A DNA stretch of 64,000 nucleotides from Siphonodentalium dalli (GCA_032622095.1 CP136061.1:47125797-47189796); one strand, 5' to 3'; shown: positions 43,301-58,300, numbered from the stretch's first letter. Numbers and translations are program-made. Notes: generated from the letters alone by a model not told the origin.

Positions 43301-46300
43301 AAAAGCATGAGTGACCATTAACAGGGAGATGGTTTGAGATCTCCCGGAGAAGCATGGAAACCTTTATAGTATGATATCCAACATAGGATGTGCTCCGAAT
43401 ATGTGGTTGAGTAGAATGGCTTAAAATAAAGTTGTGTATTTCCAGAAAAGGAAAAAGCTGCGAGAGACATGGGACTACCTGCATGAGATTACAGGGAAGA
43501 GTAAGAACAGCTCATTTATGCCAGACGTGGGAATGCTGCGAGGCGAGCCACCAGGTCCGAGTCCTCATGCTCATCCGCAGCAAACAACGTCAGGTGCAAG
43601 TCCACAAGTTGATCAACCGACTGCAGCCACCACTCCTCATGTTCAAACTCAACCAAAAAATATACCTCCCATCCTAGGAATTCAAGTCTGAGGATAGAAG
43701 TATTTGTTGAAACATTAGATATTTTGTATACATTATATAACTTGATGCAAGTTGATGATGTAAAAATTCACAACTCAGTCTGATATTCCCGTCAAAGATA
43801 CGTTACACACTGAACTACATGGTATATTCATCTTTATTCACAAGAAAGGATTCTATGAGATCCGTTTAAAATTTATTATTTTGGTACGAAATAGCTTAAG
43901 TACCTTTTGAATCATTATTATTATGACGTAGCAGGTCAAGGTCATTTGTCCACTCATTATGTATATAAGCAAGTGGACCCACAGTAATCGGCCTCTTTTT
44001 CTCTTGTGACAAGATTCGAAGGGAAGTAAAAACTAACGCTATGAGAAATGAAACCACATATTATTGTCGGCTTCATTTAACAATTCCGTTCCACATTTTT
44101 TAACTTGTTGTGACATCGGTTCCATTTTGGAAACGACACAATAATTATTAAATTAATATCAGAGTGACAATTTCATTTAATTTCCCTGTTTTATTTGTTT
44201 TAACGCAAATAAAATACAAAAACTATATTGTTCTGTTGAAAATTGTGGGTAATTTCCCAACTTCCGGTTTCGGAACACGTGGTTTAGAATTCGGAATTAA
44301 TTTTGGAATTGCACTTCGTCTGTTTATATGCAGCGGTTCACGTGTTGAACTTTCTGGGACAATGCCTATACAGCACAGTTGTTATGTTATCTCCGTTTCT
44401 TGTGGTTTTAGAATGTAAGTATTAGAACATTCAACCAGTGAGACAACATTGGTTTATAACTTTGTTTATGTTGAAATTGGCACGTGACAACATTCGTTTT
44501 GTTTACGTCGAAATTCTGAAATTGTCACTCACAAATCTGTTTCATGTTGACATATGTAGCAAAATTAGGGATCAGGTTTGGGTCCCTTTTCGTTTATCTA
44601 TGAATTAACTCACTTGTGTGGTTTTGCTTGGCTCATAGTTCACTATGAAATAATTTACAATACATTGAGATTGTTTGCCAACAAAATAACTTTTTTGTCA
44701 GATCAATATGACACAATTTCACAAATAATAATGTGACGCATCAGTCACCTACTTTCATGGTAAATTTTTGGGTCCCTTTCCTGATCCTTCTACATGTAAC
44801 TGGTCATACCACAGGCTATTTTCTTCCTTGTGTGGCCTCGGTTTCAGTAACCCCATTGTCAAGCAGGTTCAGGCTAATCCAATTCCTCGTTCCATGCGGA
44901 CCTTGAGGTGGCCCAGCCGCATACTTCACCATTGAATTCACTGTAGCCAGACGCCATACTGTTCCGAGGGTGGGTTCCAGTGTTCACGGATCCGACCATG
45001 CTCACCCGCTCCTGCTGGTTCCTACCTCAGATTTCGTCCTCCCACATCCCTTTCACAAGCATGTGCGATGTACAAAATCTGTCAGCCCCCTAGGGAGCAA
45101 CTTAACTGGTATCGCATCCCAATTTGCCATCCAACCTTGGATAATAGCCATGCAATTTGGTATGAATTTTATGTCAACTTTGAGATTGAGAACAAAATAC
45201 TATCTCATCATGTCCATGTGAGGCTATTTATTTGATAATCAAAATTTCCAAGTAAGTTGCTCCCTGGCGTCTACCCTCGGGTGGAATTGCTGTTAAGACC
45301 ATTTCCCGGGACTCTGCATGACCTTCAAATGCTTGCTATTTGGCGGGAGGCAAGTTGTACCAGTGTAGCCACTGGGGCGGTAGCGTTTCATAGTCACTGT
45401 CTTGGGGGGGGTGATACACGAATCGAGTAATATCTCAGATCTTGGGCTCGTGTCATCTAAAAGTTTTGGTTCATTCTATGTATATTTGACTGCTCTGCCC
45501 ATTCAACATGTAGTTCAATGCAGATTGTGTGCATTTAGAAACACTAGTGTGGTGTCGTCCTGTTGGTCCGGTTTTTTGATTCGTGTCGTGACCTAGTAGG
45601 TCGCCGCTGCCGTACTGGCTACACTGTATGATTCTGCTTCCTGTCAGGGTTTAAGCTGGCTCCGGTTAGGGGGGAATCAGTCTGCTCATTAATCACTCCT
45701 CGATGTCTCTTCCAAGGCTTACACAGTCCTGTTTATTCAGTTTTTTACTCTAAAGATAACAAAATCCATTGCTTGGATCTGACGATTCCACATTTAGATT
45801 ACATTTCTAATTAACAGGGCTACTTGCCATCCAACGCGAATCCTGATTCTCACTTTGGATTTCGAAGAGCTCTTGCTGCTTTTTCTTGTCTGTCACAAAG
45901 AACTAAGTTAATTGCAAGGCATCGAGGGGTTGCAGACGCAGTTTCTCTCCTCGGATATGGGTCCTGGGGGGTTCGAGGGGGGACCGAGGACTGGGCCACC
46001 AGACAGCGCGCCGTCTAATGCCGGGTAATCTCGGGTGCTGTCTATAACAGTGAACATAGCGCAGTCATCGGCCGGGGCAGAGACTTTTAACAGACACTCA
46101 ATTTGTTTTTTCATGCGGTTTTACCTGGGCTCAAACTTATTACCTTTCCACCTGTCACTGATTAGCATTGTCCTTTGTTTATGGGTGACCGTTCGATTCT
46201 TCTAGGGGTAAATGTACACAGATCATCTTTCACCCTTACTACGGTACCATGGGGCATAACACCAAGCCTTGGATTCCTTCTAAGATTTTTGCGAGCATCA

Positions 46301-49300
46301 CTCGGGCCTTCTGCGGTGTTGGGCTGGGTTTTTCTGCGAACCAAGTTGGGAATCATATTTCTCTTTGCGTAGAACATTCATCATCTTTTGACTCTACAGC
46401 CTTAGGACAATCCCAATGAGCTTTCCCTGTAGTACCAGGATTAGATCTATTCACGCTCAATATTATCGCTTTACAGGTTTGGGTTCGCTTATCGGGTTAC
46501 GATATAGACAATTGAACTCACGCAATCTTCTGGGGTGGCGGGTACGGTAGGTAATAACCTGTTCCATGGGAAAAGGTGCATTTCAGAACTTTGAGCCCTG
46601 CGTCATGCCAACAAAACTCTTTGATGCCCTGCTTGATTGAGTTGGGCGTTACTGTACTCAGTGCTCCTTTTTTGACAGGCTGTCTTGAATTACTACACAA
46701 CAGACGAGCTATTCGTCTAACGGCGCACATGAGGCAATCATTGTTGGTGACGGAGTCTCTGCCCACGGGGAGGAACTAGGGTCCGGGTCCTCGCTATATG
46801 AGCGGCAGACAACCGTCCGACCATACACACATGTGATTGGTCTTCAGTAAAATGTGCCCTTCTGTTCACATTACTGGCGTACCTCCTTGACCACATGTCG
46901 AATGGGTGTACAGTGGTGCTCGGGGTGTTTGGCCGCTTGGCCGCGGCACAGTTGTGGGTGGTTTTTTGGGATTTGGTCGGTGGTGTGGCTTGTTGCTGTT
47001 CATCGGGGGGGCTCTCAACGAGAGCTTTCCGATGGGTGGCGGCGGGCCGTGTTTCCGGTTGGGAGAGTTGCGCGTGGTTCTGCTGTGGTTGGGTGGTCGG
47101 TTGCTTTGGGCATTGCTGTGTACTTTCGCCTTGGTGGATGAGGTGAGCTACACACAGCTCATGGACCCGGGCCCTTCGTCTGTTAAGAACAATCAGTGAA
47201 TAACAAGAAGATACAATCTTCTTGTTATCGACATTCTGGTTGTTTTTAGACCTTAATCATCCATGGCCTGTTCTTTCTTTCAAATTGTTTGGAGTAGTTC
47301 CATCACGATGGGTCTCCTCCTTCTACACATTTTCTAATAAGTTACATGCAGACTGCAAAGTATTCCTTTCAATCATGTGTACATGTAACTGCATACACTA
47401 TTGGATTGACAGGCTGTGGAAGTAGTTTACAACTCAGGACTCTCCGAACTTTTTCTTCTCGATTGTTTCGATACCAGAAAACATTTGGGACTTTCCAAGT
47501 CATTTGACCGACAGAATATGGCCTCTGTCTGGTGTATTTATTAACTGAAGTAAAATACTGTCATTTGACGGTCAGTCAGAAAATACTTATTTTGCGCCTT
47601 GATCAGTTTGTCGATTTGGGGTTGCACATTTACTGACAGTCGGTCGCAGACCTTACAAGCATGATGCAGTGGCTATTTAACTCTGGGTTTTCTTCACCAT
47701 ACATGAGTTGGTGGTATGTTTCTAATCGTCTTTACAGTTGCTACTTCCTCGTGTTACATCCAGATTGACCATTCAGGTAACAATAGATTTCCTTCCTCTG
47801 GTGTCGAAACGTCGGGATAGCTTGGTTCGTTCAGTCACATACCATGGAGCTGGGTGACCTATGCTTTCTGCATATAACCCGCTTACTCCAGGGAGGAGGT
47901 GGCACATGCATGTACCTGCATATGAGATTTCACAATTACCGGTTTGTCTGACTTCAGAACCAAAGGGGGGAGGTGCAGAGTTTCAGCCATTGGGCTTATT
48001 CTCCCACTTTCTCCACTCTACCTGGTAGCATCAATAAAATCTGCAAATCCGTACCTTTTGATCCATTTGTTGCTAAAAAACTCAGCAGGTTCAAAAGAAT
48101 TATTCTCAACTAAAATACAATAGTATCTCATTCCTCGCAGCCTCCTCCTATGAGTTGATTCTACCATGTAGTTCAGTGTGTAACGTATCTTTGACGGGAA
48201 TATAACATTTTCAATAGAAAATACATATTCCCTAATAAGATACTTACACACTGAACTCACATGTCCCTCCCAAATTGGGATTTTCCCTCCCCGCAGCTCG
48301 GTCACACCCCTCGAATCTTGTAAGAGGATAAAAAGAGGCCGATTACTGTGGGTCCACTTGCTTATATACATAACGAGTGGACAAATGACCTTGACCTGCT
48401 ACGTCATAATAATAATGATTCAAAAGGTACTTAAGCTATTTCGTACCAAAATAATAAATTTTAAACGGATCTCATAGAATCCTTTCTTGTGAATAAAGAT
48501 GAATATACCATGTAGTTCAGTGTGTAAGTATCTTATTAGGGAATATGTATTTTCTATTGAAAATGTTATTTCTTATCATTCATATGTGTACATAGAGTAC
48601 ATGTATTCTTAATCCTTTATTGACTGTAGCTTCCTGAAGTTAAACCCTGTGCCATGCAATGCATTCTCTGATATATGCAAATCTCCCATAGGGAGCCTCA
48701 CAAATATAAGAGAATACATTGGCCTAACAATATTTACCTTGACCTTGTAAGCCAGTGCATTCTCTTATATATGCAAGGCTCCCTGTGGGAGACCCGCATA
48801 TATAAGAGAATGCACTGGCACAGGGTCTTTAACGTTGCACTAGCAAAGGGTTAAAATAAGTGTCTCCTCCTCTGGGTTGAAACCACTGAAGGACTGCATT
48901 GAATAATTACATATGTTAACTTCGTTTAACCCTTCCATGACTGAAGGTTCCTGAAAGTTTGCGAAAACCCTGTGCCAATACTTTATCTCATAAATGCTAG
49001 TCTCCCACAGGGAGCCTCGCATACATTGGCCTAATAATATTTACCTTGACCGTGTAAGCAGTGCATTCTCTTATATATGTGAGGCTCCCATGAGAGACTC
49101 GCATATATAAGATAATGCACTGGCACATGATCTTTAATGCTGCAACAGTGCAGCTCCCGTTATGAAGGGTTAACATTGCAGTAACCCAATGCATGAAGTT
49201 GCCGCAATACATTGCTAACAATCTTCAAGAAGGTGAATATTCCTGTAACAATCGATAGCTTGGATATTTAACTTTATGTGACACCATTTGAATGCTTACT

Positions 49301-52300
49301 CAATGCTGATTCTTCAAGTTAATTTGACATTATCGCCACATTATTAACGTCTGAAGGAGGAATTTTTATTTCAAATATATGTATATCTCAACTTTTCAAT
49401 TGAATACTCAAATTATCTCCTGATTAACAATTTGATTTTCATACGCGGTATATTTTGACATCACGAGTGAGATAATTTAAAAAGAGGAGATTTTTTACAG
49501 GTGTCTTTTTCATTATAATTATTATATGTCCATAAAATCAATTTCTGGAAATATAAATTGGACCTGATGCAACAACCAATTCAATTCAATATCTTGGTTT
49601 TTAATGTCCAAAGCAGGGCAGTGTTTAATAGTAATACAATCAGACTCTTATTGTCCCCCAAAATTGTTGTTCATATTGGAGATGTGCAACATGTATATAG
49701 TCTTATAGATGACGGAAAAATTATTTTATTACGGAGATATTAACCCTTTTCAACATTTTTTTAAATTTCTTTAACAAAGCGGCATCGACTTGCCACGTTT
49801 TCGGGGGACACTGTGGTCAGCTGACCTTTTATTACAAATTCCATATGGCTAATAACTGAGTGAAAAAAGCTTATTATAGCTATCTTTATACAAATATTTT
49901 TAAACAAGGTTCCAATTATGGAGTGACTTTCAGATGGTTTCAGATATTCTCTAAGAATCACTGCAACATGTACAATGAAACCCAAAATGTTGTGGTAAAG
50001 TTTTGACACACAAAAAAAAAACAAATTAATAATATATATCTATATAGTCAAGATATAGATCATCACAATGACCCTTTCATCATGCAATTGGTCGCAGAAT
50101 ATCAGACTTTCAAATTAGGCTCTTTAAATGTGAGTTTGCAAAACCTCACAATTTTAAAATTGCATTTTTGTTTTACATATATATCGATAAACATGCATTT
50201 GAGATATTCAGAATATACGTGAAACAGATCTAAGACTTAATTTGAGTATCGTATGTATAGAATACATGGAAGTGTGCAGGTTCATTCCTAATAAAGGTCT
50301 TTCTAGAAGGCATGTGATGCGCATATTTCACGATTTGTTCGACAATGGCGACTAAAGTCCCTTCAGCGAATTCTGCAACTGGAGCATCAGCTGCATATTC
50401 CTCCCAAGTTATGATGTGGTTTGCCAGTTTTATCTATTGTGTAAACCTGCAAGTTCTTGTATGTCTCAAGTACATCCTCATTAAAAATTCCTTTCAGGGC
50501 CATGTTTGTTAAACCTTCCATGACAGGAGCTTCCTGAAATGTTGCGAATACCCTGTGCCAATGCACTATCTTATACATGCAATTAAGTCTCTCATAGGGA
50601 GCCTCGCATATATAAGAGAATGCATTGGCCTAACAATAATTAACTTGACTTTGTAAGCCAGTGCATTCTCTTATATGGGAGACTCGCATATATAAAAGAA
50701 TACATGGCACGACATCATCACTAATTTACAGCATCCATCTAATTTGGCACTGTTGTTTCGCACAGTTCATAATCACTCATTGCATCCTATGTTTTCTTAT
50801 TTGGCGAATTTGAACGATTCATGAGGGGCATGCACCTCACATGCTGCGTGGAAGGGCTTTTACTGTTCATGTTAATCAATTCATCTTATTTATCAGATAT
50901 TCATTCCATCCTTGTAATGTATATAGTATATTTCTGATGTTGATAGTTTTTGTTACTCTTTTCTTGTGTTTTATATTTTTACCTTATTTCCTTATTTACC
51001 TAAGTCAGCAATTTGTATTTGTTATTCAGTTATTGACATTTTCAGGTAACACGTATCTCATAAATAGCATCATTTCAGAAATAAAAAAAATTTATGACCA
51101 GGGGGCGATTCCATTCATTAGGCTCGGCTACAATGGGTAAATTACCCTGGGGAAAAATGAATGGAATGATTTTTGGTGACCGGAGTAATCTAAAAACAGC
51201 ATACCGGTAGTTATAACTGCGAACAAAACATAATTTTTCACATTGGGCGCGTTGAACAGATGTAAACTTAAGTAAATGAGCAAAAATATCTGATATTCAC
51301 AATGAAACCAACAATAATTTTGACTTTTATCGAACAAGCAAATATATCTAATTTTAGAACAACCTTGACAATAAGTATCTAAAACTTTGGATAATTAATT
51401 TTAACTGTCATTCAATTGAATTATATATTTCTGAATTATATATTAAATATTTTTGACAAATTATAAAAAATAAAATTCATTAATCCATTACATAAATATT
51501 TTCCGTGTGCTTTCTCAGTTGACAACCGATTTTTGCAGGGAAAGTGACGTCACATTACAATACACTCAAAATTACACTACCTATGCCGTATGTGTAGCCA
51601 GCCTAGCCCGGTGTATTTACGCCCGGTCATTCTATTCATTGCCCATTGTAATTTCATTACCCATTGTAGCCGAGCTTAATGAATGGAATCGCCCATGGGT
51701 GTTGGAGAAAGGCGGAAAAGGGGACAGCCACCATGGGAATGGAACATTAAGTGTTCTCCTATGCTGCATAGAATGACAAGATACCTTAAGTAATGGTTAG
51801 AGCACAAGAATTGTTCTTTACCAGAATCAATCGAGTCGGAGACGAGATTTATTCTGGTAAAGAACAATTCGCGTGCTCTGACCGACTTAGAGCACAATTG
51901 ATCCCACATAATGCAATCAACGGGAAATGTGCCGTTGAGCGTGTTTTGACCACGTCACACAATCCGTGCGCTGGCCGCGATTGGACACATTGTTGGGGTT
52001 AGCCATGCGCAACAACGTACTTAACATGAACTGATTGCCGTTGAATGTAAATAGATATGTCCGAAACAACACAGACTGGTCCCTCTTTGAAGCGCCCGTG
52101 CGATTTGTCTGTTATGAGTTGCGTGTGGCGAACAATGGGATAATCACTGATCACTGAACCATTCCTTCGCCGGCCTTGAGAATTGATGTGCTTTACCAAA
52201 AATCAGGGAACGATTGAAACAAATATGGGATTGTGCTCTAAATATAAACAGATACAGAGTCCTAGGTCCTGATTGCAAACTTTATGCATTCTGTATACAC

Positions 52301-55300
52301 AACATTCTGATAGCTAAATATGTGACTGTTTCTTGAAAGTATTTGAAAATTCTATTTCAGTGGCAGAGTTTTGTGTTTGCGACATTTATGCTATATCATA
52401 TAATTGGAGCCCTTGGTTGGTTACTTTTTGTTGCCCTGGGTCATCTCCTCGTATTAGTATTAAAGTTGTTACAAAGTGTACAATCTCGCATCTCACTTGT
52501 GGTCTCCTTGAAATCAGTTCATAATGTGCTCACTTGAAAAAATATATATATAAGACATACTCATTATAAAAACTCATTACATACTCATTTCATAAATTGA
52601 ACAGCACATTATGAGGAAAATAGCATGCTGTTTTGCTATTGATTCTAACACAGAATCAGCGAAATGTTGAATGAATGATTTATATTATTGTTGGATGGTA
52701 TGTTTATAGCTGATAAAATATTATAAATTTCATTTTGATAGCTTACTAGTTTTAATTTACCTGCAACATTGGGAGTTTGATTCATCAAAACATAAATTTT
52801 AAAGATTTCTATCTTTCCTGATGCTTATGACTTATTTTTTTCTGACTTTTTTGTGTGGACAATACAATTAATTTACTCCGAGTTGCAGGTCTCACAGGTA
52901 GTTTGATGATATATTAAATATAAGTTTAGCAGAGATAAAATCAGTCTTGTGATAGAGATAAAAAGTGTTAGCCAAAATCAATTCCGATTGAGAGAGAAAT
53001 TATGTTTAACAAATTCCTTGTCAAGAATGACTGTTAATCACGGAATTTGCTTTGTGCACATGCAGAAGACATATTAAACTGCATGAGAATACATAAATGT
53101 CACCAAATGCTCAATTTTCCCAATTTAATTCAGCCCTTTTGTGATGTATTGACTTAATTATTTACAAAATATCTACACTTTATAATTTATTTATTAGGTG
53201 ATGCAGTTAACTTCTTGTGTATACTTGTTTATTGTCTTGACAATTCCTTTGTAAGATACCTACTCATTGTTTTTTTAAATTTATTGACTATTCCTTTGTA
53301 TGATACCTACTCATTATGTTTTTTATTCCTTTGTAAGATACCAACTCATTATGTTTTTTTTATTTATTGACGATTCCTTTGTATGATACCTAGTTGTTGT
53401 GTTATCTTATTTATTGACGATTCCTGTTATTTTATTTTTGTTACCCCTCTATCCTCTTTCATTTTTTCACTGAGAATAAATCATTGTTTTCTAGATGTCC
53501 TCTTCCATTCTAGATGTCCTCTTCCATGCATCCAATTTGCCAACATTTATGGTAGAATAAAGCCTTTATTCTGGGTTGAGTTGAATTTAGTCAGTTAGCC
53601 TCCATATAGGCTACATACGTAGACTACCATACAGTTATCTGATCCTGAACTTCACATACAGAATATCAAAGATGAAAAAGCCTCATTTCACTCATCGCGG
53701 CTATCAGTCCACTTAAATTTGCGGCAAATTGCCACAAAATCGTCGACATCAGGATCGCGGAGATTTTGAGTGGAGAGAATTAATATTCAATATTTTTCGC
53801 TCAAAGAAAGGCCCACCATGATGAACGAAATGAGGTTGTTTCATTTTTGATGTATTGTATTTGATGGAGTGGCTGGCAAAATTACTGTAGGGCAAAGAGG
53901 GCACAAATGTCAAAAGAACAAATTTCCCCAAAATAAATTATGCATTTACACAACCATCAGCCACCCCTGCTAAACATAAATTATCAGGACATGAGGAAAA
54001 TATATCTGGATTATGTGACATTGTTGATGCTGCAATGTGGCAACATGGGACTGTCAAGTGACTCAAGTCCCTGCTCAATAATTACTATACCTGCTGCACC
54101 TAAATTTAGGGGCTGTAGTACAGCTTATAGATGGAATAACATTTGTGTGTGGATGGGTTGATGTTATCGCAGAGATTTGTTATGATGTTATGGTATAACG
54201 AGAATGTAATGCAATAGCAACAACATGATCAATCAACTCTGTCGATTATGTTTAATACTCAACCCAACAACTGCAGTTTGAATAACACTGAATTGCACAT
54301 TGATATCCACAGACCTGAAAATATGGTGCCAGACAACTGCAGAATAAGGTCCCCAGAGGGTGAATTTAGTGATGCTACCCCGCTGGCCTCATCTGCTATG
54401 GGAGACGTAGACACAAATTTAAGATGTGTTTATGCTTTGGACTAAACTAAAACAGAAAAAGAACCTTTCTAAAGAATCAAAAAAACCTACTAATTTGATA
54501 ATAAAGATACTTTCCAGAGATCGAAGATTGAGGTCTAAGCAGGCAAATGTCTGGTGCCAAATTGTCAGGCCTGGTCAATGTTCATGCAGTTAATTAACTT
54601 TAATTATGGTACATTTGAGAAAAGTGAAATAAAGTTCTTACTTCTCTTAATGTCATTGATGGTTGTCAACATAATCAGTCTGTATTATGGCCAGGGAAGT
54701 GGCTAGAGGGTCCAGATTAAAATTTTCAACTGCAACAAAACCAGACCAAATTTTCAACTCCCCCAAAACCAGACCGAATTTCCAAGACCTGAAAATTCCA
54801 TTTGCATCCCCGCCCCTTCAGTTGAAAACTTCCCAACTGGTACCTCAAGTTTCCAAATGTTAGAAATCAGGGGCGCCGGAAGAGGGGGGCAGAGGGGGCA
54901 GCTGACCCCCCTGCCCTTGACCAAGGGGGGCGAGCGGGGGCAGGACTTGCCCTTTTTCTGGAGACAGAAAATGCTTTTTGTGTGTTTAATCTCGTGTTTT
55001 TATAGCAAAATGTGACTTTTTTGGTCCAAATACCACCAATTTAACAAGGAGTATTAATTTTTTGTCAATTTTATCACAAAACGGCCATAAAAACTGACAA
55101 ATATCATTAAAATAGGGATTTTTGCCACAATGAATTTATGGTTATTTTCCCGAGTTTGTGGAAAAGTGCCCTTTGTGTAGGCTCTGCCCCCCTGCCCTTG
55201 GATGCTTCCGGCGCCCCTGTTAGAAATGTCCGACCTAACACTCAAGCAATACAAGTATATTCAGAAATTTCATATTAAAATTGTCGGCATGCATTATATA

Positions 55301-58300
55301 AAGTATATTTTAGTGACTCTCGTCACCAAAATCATATCCATTGTCATATCAGTGATTAATTTTCCAAAAGGGCACAATAAATCGTGTTGAAGTCTTGAAT
55401 GTAACATTCTTCAATCAGGTGAAAAAGATAAAAATAATTTTGAATAGTGAAATAAGATGTGTTTTAACTTTGAAGGTAATCATTCATTAGCTTGTGACTA
55501 AAATTTAATTTTCCCTCTCCCAGCAAATTGTGTTGTTTTGTTAGTGTGCAAGAAATATTTTCCAGGGAAGCTCCCCCATCAGACCCCCATAACAAGAGGG
55601 GCAAATCCATTATAATACCCATAATACCCCCCTCCCCCATCTCACTGGTTCAAAAATTATTATGATTGCTGCATATGTTCCCAAGATAGTAATACCATTT
55701 TTAAATTTTTAGATCGTCAACTGTTGGGTTGAGTTGTTGGGATGTAAGATCATCGATAGCAACTAAGTAAATTGACAGTTATGATTTTAACTGATGCTAT
55801 GATTATGATGATGAACTGTGGTGACAGATATTATGACGATATAGCAATGATGATGATGGGTGATGATGACGAAGACAATCACGATGGTAGGGATAATTAT
55901 TATTATGATGATGACAAGAGCAAAGATATAATGACGATGACAGTGGACAACAATGACACATGACGATGATGAATATGATGGTGATAATAGTGATTCTGAT
56001 GACTATATAACGATGATGAGGATAATGATGATGATAATGGTGGTGGTAATGATGTGAATGATGCAAATTAGAGCCCGAAGCCGCCATCGTACGCTGCCGC
56101 CGCCAGCCATATTGGCCACAAGCCGCCGCCAGCCATATTATTTCTAACGCCAGCCACATTTAAAAATCTCCGCCGCCGGAATTGTAAAATGGCTGAGCCA
56201 TGTGCATGGGCTTATATGTCAAGCACAACTGTACTGTGAATCGCAAAGAACTAAACCGCATTGCCTAATATTGGCATACTCGCATGGTTGTTATATTATC
56301 AGAACACCTGGCCCCTTAATGTGGAATAGACTATCCCAATGCATGCTTTCATATAACTGAATGGGCGCATCCATTCGGTATTGAAAGGGTTAAAATATAA
56401 ATTGTTTATATCGACAACACCCAGTCTCAGACATCACTGGCATTTGTCAATATAAACACATAAGAATAGAAAATAGTTTGAAATAGTATATATCATTACT
56501 ATCCGGTTCATCATTCAATGATGCATGCATATATCGCAAGATGGCAGTGATGATAGCAGTCTGAAGTCGACAGAAGTCCCAATGTAACTACCGATTAGAT
56601 GGGAAACTACATAGTATATCCATGCCAGCCCTTCGTGAATTTCGCCGTAATGGAAAAGCCCAACATCAAAAGATTACGTGTGGTCTGGAATTCTACGGGT
56701 TCACCACAAACGCTAAAAAAACGGCATCTATAACCGATATCAGGGGATTAGGAACATTTCGGAAACGGAAATACGCTGAATGATAACATCTCAGCCGGCT
56801 GAGCCGCCATATTTCGTCAGCCACGAACGTCGTGACTGAGCCGGCTTAGCTAGCTAACCAGCCACGAAAATCGGTTGAGCCAGCCATGAAAACTATTTGT
56901 CGTGGCTTCGGGGTCTAATGCAAATGGCAATGATGATGAATGAGTGATGAAGATGAGTGATGGTGAAGAAGATGCCAACATTAATGATGATGAAGATGAT
57001 GATGATAATAATAATGATGAGCACCTCTCTGCCCACAAGAAAATGGCAAGCCATAGAATAGTGGCCCCTTTTTCTAAATAAATGTATTTATGTTACTTAT
57101 TGCTCTGTATTCACCATTTAATTGTGACATTGAGTTGAATAAACATTAATTTAAATTGCTGTCTACTATAATAGGTACAGTAATGCCCTAAGTAATCTAC
57201 CTCTTAACCACAGCAGAATTATGGGTAACTTTTCAGGATTTAGTCGGAAATATGGCTTGTTGCCATTCATCGGAAAGCTCTCCCCGAGATTACTTAGGGC
57301 ATTACTGTATGTTGTTAAATTACATACTACACAATGTGATGAGAGCCACCATAGGATAAATGCCTTTTGACAACAGTGTTTCCTGTTTTCGCCCTTCCAT
57401 GACTGGAGCTGCCTGAATCCTGTGCCAATGCTTTCTCTTATATATGCGAGTCTCCCATAGGCACTCTCATAGGGAGCCTCGCATAAATAATTGAATACAT
57501 TAGCCTAATAATATTTACCTTGACCATGTAAGCCAGTGTATTCTCTGATATGCAGCATGCACTGCCACATGATCTTCAACCCTTTGGAGAGTATCTATAA
57601 CGTCATATACATGACGTCATGAGTAAATTTAACGTCAACGTCATACTCATAGCAAAATAATTATTAACAAGTTTGGGTCAAAAGTGTCCAATAATTCGTT
57701 TTAATTTATGTGCATTTTTTGTTAACATGTGTTATCATAATCATTTGCACTTATTATACATTCGGGACATTATATTAATCAAAATAAGTCCTACACAAAT
57801 CATTTATAAATCATATGATTTATTGAAGTTATGTCTACATAAAATAACACTTCCTGAAACGACATATATGTCGTTCTACTCCTCATCCGATAGACGACAT
57901 ATACATCGTTCTACTCGCCAAAGGGTTAATGCTGCACCAGCGCAGCTCCCATCATGAAAGATTTAAGTAAGCAACTGTCACTTGGGCTGAATGGGTCACT
58001 TTCACTAAAGTAAGGTAGGAACAAAGGAGAACACAGGTTATTATAATGCCGTGAAGATTACCATTTGACATTATCTATTCTAATTATATTTACCTGGTTC
58101 CCCTGTATAATAATTGCAACAAGAGGGCGGCAGCTGTGGAAAGGACTATTACGCCAATTTACGGCTATTGCTCGTGACCTCAATATATTATTAATAAATA
58201 TTAGTCTTTTAGAAATAGGCCTACATATCAATATAAACCACCATGACTAGCTATGGTAACTGGCTAGATAGGCTGACCGCACCAGTTGGCTATATAGACT

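Larger units (their letters stand above)
43781..48558 (+). mobile_element. DIRS-like retrotransposon D2, degenerate
   Basis: Inverted terminal repeats of about 220 bp (43803-44021 versus 48308-48530) are nearly identical. The internal complementary region at 48170-48256 joins complements of the left outer end (gatattcccgtcaaagat) and the right outer end (ggaatatgtattttctattg). No target duplication. Sharing cactgaacta(t/c)atgg at the repeat borders with D1 marks them as one lineage. I could not recognise intact polymerase or recombinase domains; frames are short. The + strand is sense by the position of the complementary region, and an AATAAA lies in the right repeat at 48492. It carries the altered palindrome at 46909-47122 and sits about 90 bp past the stop of terminal exon A. 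Confidence 0.88.

Noticed and set aside
46854-47199. Three overlapping + strand frames of 83-97 codons rich in Gly, Trp and Val
   Set aside because: They result from the A-to-G changes in the palindromic MITE, which remove TAA and TGA-type stops.
55772-56159. Asp/Met-rich (+) and His/Ser-rich (-) frames
   Set aside because: Produced by the GAT microsatellite and its junction with the hAT-like element.
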